A DNA stretch of 10,924 nucleotides from Pseudomonadota bacterium (GTDB lineage Bacteria; Myxococcota; Polyangia; Polyangiales; Polyangiaceae). The position numbers and the translations under genes are program-made. Location of the stretch: assembly GCA_023419055.1 (NCBI GenBank), contig JAEZYO010000436.1, positions 1 to 10,924 of the forward strand, given 5' to 3'. Positions 1 to 5,911 of this stretch are shown here, one piece after another. How positions within the stretch are numbered: position 1 is the stretch's first letter; every line of letters begins with the position of its first letter. The notes under the pieces are model-generated. The model had not been told where the DNA came from, did no database searches, and saw only the letters and a list, made by a program, of their open reading frames with translations.

Positions 1-362
1 TCTACACGGTGCCGGGGCAGGTCTTCTACGACGCGAGCCGCAAGCTCATCCTGAAGGGTGTCGACGGCGTCATCTTCGTCGCCGACTCGCAGATCGAGCG
101 CCTGGAAGCGAACCAGGAGAGCATCGAGAACCTGCGCACCAACTTGGCGGAGCAGGGCTACTCGCTCGAGAAGATCCCGTACGTCATCCAGTACAACAAG
201 CGCGACCTGCCGAACGTCGTCCCCGTCGAGGAGCTCCGCGCTCTCTTGAACCCGATGAACGTGCCGGACTGGGAAGCGAACGCCCGCTCGGGCGTCGGCG
301 TGTTCGACACGCTGAAGGCCGTGAGCAAGCTCGTCTTGAACGAGCTCAAGCGCGGCGGCTGA
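1..362 (+). CDS. mglA: MglA, Ras-like GTPase of gliding motility and polarity (C-terminal part)
   Basis: The gene enters from the left edge; the frame is open from base 3 and about 119 codons are visible before TGA. Myxococcus MglA is about 195 residues, so roughly the first 76 (P-loop and switch I) are missing. Visible are the YTVPGQ segment (the G3 region, where MglA proteins carry Thr in place of the usual Asp), the VDGVIFVADSQ strand, the NKRDLP guanine-specificity motif (G4) and the GVGVFDTLKAVSKLVLNELK C-terminal helix. MglA is a cytoplasmic small GTPase that marks the leading pole and switches gliding and type IV pilus polarity; MglB is its GAP and is often encoded just upstream, outside this window. 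A T-less hairpin follows the stop. Identification rests on near-continuous similarity to remembered MglA sequences. Confidence 0.93.
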   Translation, partial: YTVPGQVFYDASRKLILKGVDGVIFVADSQIERLEANQESIENLRTNLAEQGYSLEKIPYVIQYNKRDLPNVVPVEELRALLNPMNVPDWEANARSGVGVFDTLKAVSKLVLNELKRGG

Positions 363-377
363 GCCCGCCGTGAACAG

Positions 378-405
378 CGAGCTCGGGCACAGCGGCCCGA
401 GCTCG
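378..405 (+). terminator. Perfect 10-bp hairpin after mglA, without T tract
   Basis: CGAGCTCGGG (378-387) and CCCGAGCTCG (396-405) are exact inverted repeats around an 8-nt loop. It lies 16 bases after the mglA stop and 11 bases before the next ATG. No T run follows, so it is a factor-assisted terminator, an mRNA 3'-end stabiliser, or a structure affecting translation of the next gene. Confidence 0.5.
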
Positions 406-416
406 GACGGCTCTCG

Positions 417-1049
417 ATGAACGTCATTGGCTTCGACGACGGGCCCTTCGCGCGCGAGCACCGCGGCGACGTGCTCCTGGTCGGCGTCGTGTGCGCGGGC
501 ACGCGCGTCGACGGCGTGGTGAGCGGCCGCGTGCGGCGCGACGGCACCGACTCGACCCGGCGCATGATCGAGCTCGTTCAGGCGAGCCAGTTCCGCGGTC
601 ACGTGAGGGCGATCCTGCTTCAGGGCATCGCGGTCGGTGGGTTCAACGTGGTCGACATCCACGGGCTCTCTCGGGAGCTCGGCGTGCCGGTCGTGGTGGT
701 CACCCGCAAGAAGCCGCGCATGGAGACGGTGCGGCGCGCGCTCTTCAGCGACGACCCGCCCGACCTTCGTCCCCGGGTGCGCGGCGCCGAGCGCAAGTGG
801 CGGCTGATCCAGGCGGCGGGCGAGATGGAGCAGCTCGGGGTGTCGCGCCGGGCCGAGAAGCGCGCGAAGGTGACGGGCCTGCGCGCGGAGGAGCAGCGCC
901 TGTGGGTGCAGCGCGCGGGGCTCTCGCTCGAAGAGGCGCGCGACCTCGTGCGAGGGACGACGTTGCACGGCAACGTGCCCGAGCCGCTCCGCGTCGCGCA
1001 CCTCATCGCCGGCGGCATCGTCACGGGCAAGAGCCGCGGGCGCGTGTAG
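417..1049 (+). CDS. DUF99 family protein (endonuclease V-like fold)
   Basis: A 210-residue protein. The N-terminal GFDDGPF motif (about residues 5-11), the LLVGVVCAGTRVDGVV strand pair, the DGTDSTRRMIELVQ segment, the LLQGIAVGGFNVVDIHGLS core (about 68-86) and PVVVVTRKKP (about 91-100) are hallmarks of the DUF99 family (PF01949). That family is common in archaea and occurs in some bacteria. Its fold is related to endonuclease V, and the paired Asp near the N terminus sits where the nuclease has a metal-binding Asp. No activity can be assigned from sequence. Length is close to the family norm of about 190-200. The ATG has no clear Shine-Dalgarno. RecX starts 18 bases after the stop, suggesting co-transcription and a link to DNA maintenance. 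Confidence 0.85.
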   Translation: MNVIGFDDGPFAREHRGDVLLVGVVCAGTRVDGVVSGRVRRDGTDSTRRMIELVQASQFRGHVRAILLQGIAVGGFNVVDIHGLSRELGVPVVVVTRKKPRMETVRRALFSDDPPDLRPRVRGAERKWRLIQAAGEMEQLGVSRRAEKRAKVTGLRAEEQRLWVQRAGLSLEEARDLVRGTTLHGNVPEPLRVAHLIAGGIVTGKSRGRV

Positions 1050-1067
1050 TTCGAGTATGCTGCGCGG

Positions 1068-1619
1068 GTGACGCGCGCCTCGCCTCGTTCGAAAGCAAAA
1101 GAGCCCGCGCGCGATCTTACCGGGCGCGACCTCGAGGAGTCCGCGCTCCGCTACCTGAACCGCTTCGACGCGAGCGCGGAGAAGCTCGAGCGGTACCTCG
1201 GCAAGGTGGCGCGCCGCGCGAAGAACCGAGACCAGCTCTTGCCCGAGATCCCGATCCTCATCGAGCGCTACCGCGGCTCGGGCTTGATCGACGATCGTCG
1301 CTTCGCGGAAGCGCGCGCGAGGAGCTTGCGCGAGCGAGGCGCGTCGAAGCGGCTCATTCAGCAGAAGCTCGCGGTGCAAGGGGTGCCGCGGGACATCGTG
1401 GACGCGGTGCTCGGCGCGGAGCGCGAAGCGGGGCGCGGGGGAGAAGGCGAGCTCGAGGCGGCGATCGCGTACGTGCGGAGGAAGCGCCTCGGCGCGCACC
1501 GCCCCGCCGAGCAGCAAGCGCTCGAGCGACGGCGCGATCTGGCTCGCCTCGCGCGGCAGGGCTTCGACTACGAGACGGCGCTCCGCGCGCTCGCGCTCGG
1601 ACGCGGCGACGAGTTCTGA
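1068..1619 (+). CDS. recX: RecX family regulatory protein
   Basis: A 183-residue, basic, mostly helical protein starting at GTG. RecX signatures are visible in order: ESALRYLNRFDASAEKLERYL (first three-helix repeat, about residues 24-44), GLIDDRRFAEARARS (about 70-84), GASKRLIQQKLAVQGVPRDIVDAVL (about 88-112), and a final AIAYVRRKRLG...RRRDLARLARQGFDYETALRAL repeat. RecX binds RecA filaments and usually inhibits strand exchange, limiting the SOS response and recombination; it acts in the cytoplasm. No recA is in the window. The charged N-terminal extension of about 20 residues is not part of the core, and the GTG start has no good Shine-Dalgarno, so the exact start is uncertain. It follows the DUF99 gene at an 18-base gap and probably shares its transcript. 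Confidence 0.88.
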   Translation: MTRASPRSKAKEPARDLTGRDLEESALRYLNRFDASAEKLERYLGKVARRAKNRDQLLPEIPILIERYRGSGLIDDRRFAEARARSLRERGASKRLIQQKLAVQGVPRDIVDAVLGAEREAGRGGEGELEAAIAYVRRKRLGAHRPAEQQALERRRDLARLARQGFDYETALRALALGRGDEF

Positions 1620-1627
1620 CACCGCGC

Positions 1628-1787
1628 CGATCACGCTCAGGGCAATTAATTGCAGGATTCATCGCCCCGGTGATCGCTTTTCACCACTGAACGTAGCGAG
1701 CCTACCAGCGCCCGGGAGGGCGCCCTTCGCGCGAAGTTGCGATAGTCGGCTCTGGAACCGCTTCCAGTTCCGGGGAGTTTGTTGCCT
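1628..1787 (+). promoter_or_regulatory. Intergenic region with nested dyads, recX to lipoprotein
   Basis: This short gap holds several inverted repeats. A 12-bp perfect palindrome GCAATTAATTGC (1642-1653) is unusually AT-rich for this DNA. It is nested between CGATCAC (1628-1634) and GTGATCG (1670-1676), the latter followed by CTTTT, which may be a recX terminator. Then come GCGCCC/GGGCGC (1708-1723), the palindrome CTTCGCGCGAAG (1725-1736), and CTGGAA/TTCCAG (1752-1767) just before the ribosome binding site GGGGAG (1772-1777). An operator and promoter for the lipoprotein gene is likely, but the exact boxes cannot be assigned. Confidence 0.4.
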
Positions 1788-2711
1788 ATGACGAAGTTGA
1801 CTTCATTATCGCTCTTCGTGTTTTTCACGTCCGCCATGGGCCTCGCGCTTTCCGCCGGCTGCGGCGGGGACAGCGGGGACAGAAACCCCGGCGCCTCGGG
1901 TTCTGGGAGCGGCGCGAGCGGCGGGAGCGGCGGCAGCACCGGCGGCACCGCGAACTCGGGAGGCACCGGCGGGACGACGGGCGGAACGGGCGGCAGCACG
2001 GGCGGTAGCGGCGGCAGCACCGGAGGTACCGGCGGCGGCTTCGAGCCCGCGTGCACCCCCTTGCCCGTCAGCGCGGCGCTGATCACGGACTTCACGTACG
2101 CGGACACCGGCGCCGGTGGCGAGGGCGGCGGCAGCGGCACTGGCACTGAGCCCGATCCGGAAGGCATCTCCTTCGGCTACGACGCCGACCCGCCCACGGT
2201 CGCTTCGGGCTACAGCTTCCGCTACCCGGACAGCCTGACCTCCGACGTCACGGGTGGCGCCTGGCACGTGACCGGCAGCGTCGCTGCCTACTCGGGCCTC
2301 GTGATCAACTTCGTGTGCGCCGCCGACGCGTCGGCGTACACCGGCGTTTCCTTCAAGATCAGCGGCAACCCCGGCGCCTCCGGGAGCCTGAAGTTCTTCG
2401 TCGCTCACGCCGCGAACTCCTGGTACGACAAGGACGCCGTCGAGCCCGCCGCTTCGCGCTGCATGAGCGCCAACCAGTACAGCGGCGAATGCTCGGAGTC
2501 GTTCAAGGTCGTCGAGGTCACGGAGGACGAACAGACCGTGACCTTGACCTGGGCCGAGCTCACCGGCGGCAAGCCCGAGGCTTCGCCGAATCCCGAGGAG
2601 ATCATGGCCTTGCGCTGGATCTTCGACTGGGACGAGACGAAGAACGCGAACCCCGACGCGAACGCCTACGACGTCGACATCACCATCGACGACGTGACTT
2701 TCACGCAGTGA
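1788..2711 (+). CDS. Lipoprotein with Gly/Ser/Thr linker and predicted carbohydrate-binding-like jelly-roll domain
   Basis: A 307-residue predicted lipoprotein. ATG 1788 is preferred over the in-frame TTG at 1779 because GGGGAG (1772-1777) is 10 bases upstream and the protein then starts directly with a signal peptide: Lys3, a hydrophobic core, and lipobox LSAGC with Cys25 as the lipidated residue. Residues about 26-83 are almost only Gly, Ser and Thr, a flexible tether. A second Gly-rich patch lies near 105-120. The C-terminal domain (about 125-307) alternates beta strands, carries four Cys, and has the GVSFKISGNPG...LKFFV...VTLTWAEL...MALRWIFDW...DVDITIDDVTF pattern seen in galactose-binding-like folds such as CBM11/CIA30-type domains. 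That assignment is by pattern only; a sugar ligand is an inference. Probably surface exposed. Confidence 0.78.
   Translation: MTKLTSLSLFVFFTSAMGLALSAGCGGDSGDRNPGASGSGSGASGGSGGSTGGTANSGGTGGTTGGTGGSTGGSGGSTGGTGGGFEPACTPLPVSAALITDFTYADTGAGGEGGGSGTGTEPDPEGISFGYDADPPTVASGYSFRYPDSLTSDVTGGAWHVTGSVAAYSGLVINFVCAADASAYTGVSFKISGNPGASGSLKFFVAHAANSWYDKDAVEPAASRCMSANQYSGECSESFKVVEVTEDEQTVTLTWAELTGGKPEASPNPEEIMALRWIFDWDETKNANPDANAYDVDITIDDVTFTQ
1900..2040 (+). repeat. Low-complexity repeat coding for the Gly/Ser/Thr tether
   Basis: Degenerate tandem repeats built on GGCGGCAGCAC(C/G)GG, with three near-identical copies around 1930, 1989 and 2011, encode GGSTGGT-type units. The array explains the long proline-rich open frame on the opposite strand. 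Such arrays are prone to length change by slippage. Confidence 0.7.
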
Positions 2712-2757
2712 GCCTCACTGCGCGGGCGTTCTGGAAGGACGCTTAACGATTCGCCGA

Positions 2758-2785
2758 GATCGGGCACGGCTCGCTGTGCCCGATC
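2758..2785 (+). terminator. Perfect 10-bp hairpin after lipoprotein gene, without T tract
   Basis: GATCGGGCAC (2758-2767) and GTGCCCGATC (2776-2785) pair exactly around an 8-nt loop, 46 bases after the stop. GAGAT before and ATCTC after the stem can extend it with a small bulge. No T run follows. Confidence 0.55.
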
Positions 2786-2826
2786 AATCTCGCCTTCACC
2801 GGGACTAGGTAACGGACTAGTCTTGC

Positions 2827-2834
2827 GGAGGAGG
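2827..2834 (+). promoter_or_regulatory. Strong ribosome binding site that fixes the cytochrome lipoprotein start
   Basis: GGAGGAGG lies six bases before ATG 2841 and is the best Shine-Dalgarno of the + strand genes here. It rules against the longer frame beginning at TTG 2823, which would put the site inside the coding region and add an Arg-rich stretch before the signal peptide. Confidence 0.8.
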
Positions 2835-2840
2835 CGAACG

Positions 2841-4757
2841 ATGAGGTGGATTGCTCTAGCTTCGGGTGCGCTCGCGCTGGGTTGCTTCAATAGTTCTTAT
2901 TCGCAGAACGATGCCGATTCGTCGGGGGGCGCTACCGGGTCGGGTAGCACCGGCACCGGGGGTGCGATCGGCTCGGGCGCGGCGCCCGCGATCGGCGGGA
3001 CGATCGGCTCGACCGGCGGCACCGGCTCGACCGGCAGCACCGGTTCCACGGGTTTCTCCGCGACGCTTCTCCAAGACCCGGTCGTGACGTCGAGCGTGAC
3101 GCCGCCTCCCATCAGCGGAGGCACCTTGCTGGTGCGCGGAAGCGGGGAGGAGCTCGTCGTCTCCGATCCCGACCACGACCAACTGCTCGTCGTCGGCGTC
3201 GCGGACGTGGTGCTCGAGTCGACGATCGCGCTCCAGGCGGGAGACGAGCCGGGTCGCCTCGTCGAGGACGCGGAAGGTCGTGTGCACGCGGTGTTGCGCG
3301 GGGGCGGCGCCATCGCCACCGTCGACGTCGAGGAAGGTACGGTGCTCGAGCGCCGCGCCGTCTGCGCGTATCCGCGCGGCATCGCGTACGACGCGGAGCT
3401 CGACTCGCTCCACGTCGCGTGCGCGGACGGCTTCCTCGTCACCGTACCCGCGGCGGGCGGTGAAGCGACGCGGGTGGTCGAGCTCGAGCGGGATCTCCGC
3501 GACGTGGTGGTCGAAAATGGCCGGCTTTGGGTGAGCAAGTTCCGTAGCGCCGAGGTGCTTCGTCTCGACGCAGAGGGAGCCGTGATCGAACGTCTCCGGG
3601 CGCCTGACGCGCTCGACTTCGAGGATCAGTCGTTCGCTCCGAGCGTGGCCTGGCGTCTGATCGCCGCTCCCCAGGGAGTAGCTCCCAACGGCGGTGTGCT
3701 CATGATCCACCAGCGCTCCAAGAAGGACCCGATCGTGATCGAGCCGGGCGGGTACTCCTCATCGTGCGGAGGTATCGTCGGGGCCGGGGCCACCGTCTTT
3801 GCGCCGGGAGAGGCGCCCGTGAGCACCCCGATGTTCCCGGCGCCGCTCGGCGTGGACGTCGCGGCCACGCCGACGGGCGACTCGGTCGTCATCGCATCCG
3901 CTGGCGCCATTCAGCACCAGCAGCTGTTCACGGGTTTGCCCACGGTGGCGCGCATGGGCCTCCAGTCGCTGCGAGCGGAACCGACGGCAGGCTGCGACTT
4001 CGCCGAGTCCGCTCTCGGCTCCCAAACGGGTACGGGTCAGGCCGTGGCCGTCGCTTACGCGGGCGGCGAGCTCGTCGTGCAGACGCGCGATCCCTGGCTC
4101 GTGATCGTGGGAGATCGCGGGGTCGCGATCCCGGGTGACAGCCGGCTCGACACCGGACACCTGCTGTTCCACGCCGCGACCCCTGGGGGTATCGCCTGCG
4201 CGTCGTGTCACCCCGAGGGACGAGAGGACGGGCAGACCTGGAACTTCGCGGAGATTGGTCCCCGGCGCACGCAATCGATCGGCGGCATCCTGGCCGGGAC
4301 GGAGCCGTTCCATTGGGGCGGGGACGAGTCCGACTTCACGGCGCTGGTGAAAGACGTGATGACCGAACGCATGTCGGGCCCGGCGCTCCAGAGCGGTCAC
4401 GTCGCCGCGCTGAAGGGCTACATCGACGCGATCCCGGCCTGGGCAACACCCGCACCCGCGGACGCGGACGCGGTGGCTCGTGGCAAAGCGGTGTTCGAAC
4501 GCGACGAGGTCGGCTGCGCTACCTGTCACTCCGGGCCGAGCCTCACGAACAACGAGACCGTGAACGTCGGCACGGGCGCGCTGCTCCAGGTGCCGTCGCT
4601 CTTGGGGCTCACCTTCCGTGCGCCGTTCCTCCACGACGGCTGCGCGGCGACCATCGCCGATCGCTTCTCGGACTGCGGCGGCGAGTCGCACGGCAACACG
4701 TCGGAGCTGTCCGAGTCCGAGCTCTCCGATCTGACGACCTACCTCGAGTCGCTGTGA
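2841..4757 (+). CDS. Lipoprotein with beta-propeller and di-haem cytochrome c peroxidase/MauG-like domain
   Basis: A 638-residue predicted lipoprotein. Signal peptide with lipobox LALGC (Cys15), then a Gly/Ser/Thr-rich tether to about residue 75. Residues about 90-430 are a run of beta blades (for example the PGRLVEDAEGRVHAVL, PRGIAYDAELDSLHVAC and RDVVVENGRLWVSKF segments), like YVTN/NHL-type propellers. The C-terminal part has two haem c sites, CASCH (453-457) and CATCH (559-563), with FHWGG, QVPSLLGL and RAPFLHDG motifs typical of the di-haem peroxidase/MauG superfamily, and ends in SELSDLTTYLESL. Likely an envelope electron-transfer or oxidase protein; substrate unknown. Haem attachment would need a cytochrome c maturation system, not encoded here. 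Two further Cys (near DGCAATIADRFSDCGG) may form a disulfide. Confidence 0.85.
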   Translation: MRWIALASGALALGCFNSSYSQNDADSSGGATGSGSTGTGGAIGSGAAPAIGGTIGSTGGTGSTGSTGSTGFSATLLQDPVVTSSVTPPPISGGTLLVRGSGEELVVSDPDHDQLLVVGVADVVLESTIALQAGDEPGRLVEDAEGRVHAVLRGGGAIATVDVEEGTVLERRAVCAYPRGIAYDAELDSLHVACADGFLVTVPAAGGEATRVVELERDLRDVVVENGRLWVSKFRSAEVLRLDAEGAVIERLRAPDALDFEDQSFAPSVAWRLIAAPQGVAPNGGVLMIHQRSKKDPIVIEPGGYSSSCGGIVGAGATVFAPGEAPVSTPMFPAPLGVDVAATPTGDSVVIASAGAIQHQQLFTGLPTVARMGLQSLRAEPTAGCDFAESALGSQTGTGQAVAVAYAGGELVVQTRDPWLVIVGDRGVAIPGDSRLDTGHLLFHAATPGGIACASCHPEGREDGQTWNFAEIGPRRTQSIGGILAGTEPFHWGGDESDFTALVKDVMTERMSGPALQSGHVAALKGYIDAIPAWATPAPADADAVARGKAVFERDEVGCATCHSGPSLTNNETVNVGTGALLQVPSLLGLTFRAPFLHDGCAATIADRFSDCGGESHGNTSELSESELSDLTTYLESL

Positions 4758-4768
4758 AGGCGGCTGGC

Positions 4769-4794
4769 CGAGCACCGCGCTGACTCGGTGCTCG
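4769..4794 (+). terminator. Perfect 9-bp hairpin after cytochrome gene, without T tract
   Basis: CGAGCACCG (4769-4777) and CGGTGCTCG (4786-4794) pair exactly around an 8-nt loop, 11 bases after the stop. It is followed by a C5G7 run (4800-4811) and only a short TTTT at 4817-4820. Likely 3'-end structure of the cytochrome transcript. Confidence 0.55.
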
Positions 4795-4855
4795 CGCCGC
4801 CCCCGGGGGGGACGAGTTTTGCTGGGCTGCGGAGCGGGAGTACGCTCGCTCCGCC

Positions 4856-5266
4856 ATGGCGAAAAAGCGCTTCAATCGGCGGTCGAAGTTCACGCGTTTC
4901 GCCAAAGCGACCTCGCGTTACGCGGGCCGCCCCGTGACCTTCGCGGCGGCGGTCGCCGTGATCCTGGCTTGGGGCGTGTCCGGTCCGTTGTTTCATTTCA
5001 GCGACACCTGGCAGCTGGTCATCAACACCAGCACGACCATCGTGACCTTCCTGATGGTCTTTTTGATCCAAAACACACAAAACCGCGACTCCGAGGCGAT
5101 GCACGTGAAGCTCGACGAGCTCATCCGGGCGACCGAGGGCGCTCACAAAGCCTTGCTCGACCTCGAAGAGCTCGAGGACGAGGAGCTCGCGGCGAAGCAC
5201 GCCGAGTACGAGGCGCTCGCCAAGAAGGCCCGCGGCGAGCTTCGGCGCCGGAGAAGTGTAAGCTAG
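4856..5266 (+). CDS. Small low-affinity iron permease family membrane protein
   Basis: A 136-residue protein of the bacterial low-affinity iron permease family (PF04120). A basic N terminus is followed by two membrane segments, about residues 26-46 and 52-72. The signature DTWQLVINTSTTIVTFLMVF and the following LIQNTQNRDSEAMHVKLDEL are seen almost to the letter in family members. A charged C-terminal tail, rich in Glu and Lys, probably forms a cytoplasmic helix. Fungal Fet4-type members are far longer; this short form is normal in bacteria, and its transport role there is assumed rather than shown. The ATG lacks a clear Shine-Dalgarno. Its TAG stop overlaps the ribosome binding site of the next gene, so the two are likely translationally coupled. 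Confidence 0.85.
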   Translation: MAKKRFNRRSKFTRFAKATSRYAGRPVTFAAAVAVILAWGVSGPLFHFSDTWQLVINTSTTIVTFLMVFLIQNTQNRDSEAMHVKLDELIRATEGAHKALLDLEELEDEELAAKHAEYEALAKKARGELRRRRSVS

Positions 5267-5275
5267 GTGACCTTC

Positions 5276-5896
5276 ATGCTCCGCATCGAGATCTTCTCCG
5301 ACGTCGTCTGCCCGTGGTGCTTCGTCGGTCACCAGCGCCTCTCTCGCGTCGCCGCCGAGCTCGGCGAGAAGCCGGAGCTCCGCTACCGGCCGTTCTACCT
5401 GCAGCCGAACACCCCCGAGGCTGGCGTCGACATCCCGAACCTGTTGAAGAAGAAGTACGGGGTCGAGCCGGGGCGGATGTTCGCCATGGTCGAAGCGGCC
5501 GCGGCCGAGAGCGAGCTCACGCTCGACCTCACCAAGCAGCGCTTCATGTATCCCACCGTTCGCGCGCATACCCTACTTCGTCACGCCGAGCGGAAGGGCA
5601 CGCAGCCCGCCTTGGTTCGGGCGCTGTTCGAGGCGTACTTCCAGGAGGCCAAGAACATCGCCGACGTGGAGGAGCTCGTCCGGATCGCGGGTGCCCACGG
5701 CTTCGAGGCGGCTGAAGTCCGGGAAATTCTCGCCGACGCCGACGAGCTCTCGGTCACGAACGCCGTCGCGGGCGAGGCGGCGCGCGGAGGGATCCGCGGC
5801 GTGCCGTTCTACGTCTTCAACGAGAAGGTGGGGCTCTCGGGCGCGCAGCCGGAGTCGGTGTTCCGCGAAGCGTTCCGCAAGGCGAAGGCCATTTGA
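5276..5896 (+). CDS. FrnE-like DsbA family oxidoreductase
   Basis: A 206-residue thioredoxin-fold protein of the DsbA/2-hydroxychromene-2-carboxylate isomerase family (PF01323), FrnE branch. The N terminus RIEIFSDVVCPWCFVG holds the redox motif C12-P-W-C15, and GVPFYVF near the C terminus carries the cis-proline (P177). The helical insertion between them and LQPNTPEAGVDIP match FrnE proteins. No signal peptide, so cytoplasmic, as for known FrnE enzymes linked to polyketide biosynthesis or disulfide handling under oxidative stress. ATG 5276 is chosen because AGGTGA (5265-5270) is five bases upstream; GTG 5267 would add three residues and overlap that site. The site overlaps the previous gene's TAG, suggesting coupling. 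Confidence 0.88.
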   Translation: MLRIEIFSDVVCPWCFVGHQRLSRVAAELGEKPELRYRPFYLQPNTPEAGVDIPNLLKKKYGVEPGRMFAMVEAAAAESELTLDLTKQRFMYPTVRAHTLLRHAERKGTQPALVRALFEAYFQEAKNIADVEELVRIAGAHGFEAAEVREILADADELSVTNAVAGEAARGGIRGVPFYVFNEKVGLSGAQPESVFREAFRKAKAI

Positions 5897-5911
5897 GTTA
5901 GCATCGCAGCG

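Noticed and set aside
491..1690. Long 399-codon + strand frame spanning DUF99 and recX
   Set aside because: Arg/Ala-rich out-of-frame translation caused by high GC; it overlaps two recognised genes and has no domain pattern.
1646..2167. Proline-rich 173-codon frame on the - strand
   Set aside because: It is the antisense of the Gly/Ser/Thr repeat of the lipoprotein; the poly-PPVPP pattern follows from the repeat, and no family motif or ribosome binding site supports it. The same holds for proline-rich antisense frames over the other two tethers.
4800..4811. C5G7 run as a possible phase-variable tract
   Set aside because: Intergenic, mixed C then G, short, and not in a position that would clearly shift a frame or promoter spacing.
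4739..5569. 276-codon - strand frame over the iron permease and DsbA genes
   Set aside because: Opposite strand of two recognisable genes; composition is that of an antisense shadow.
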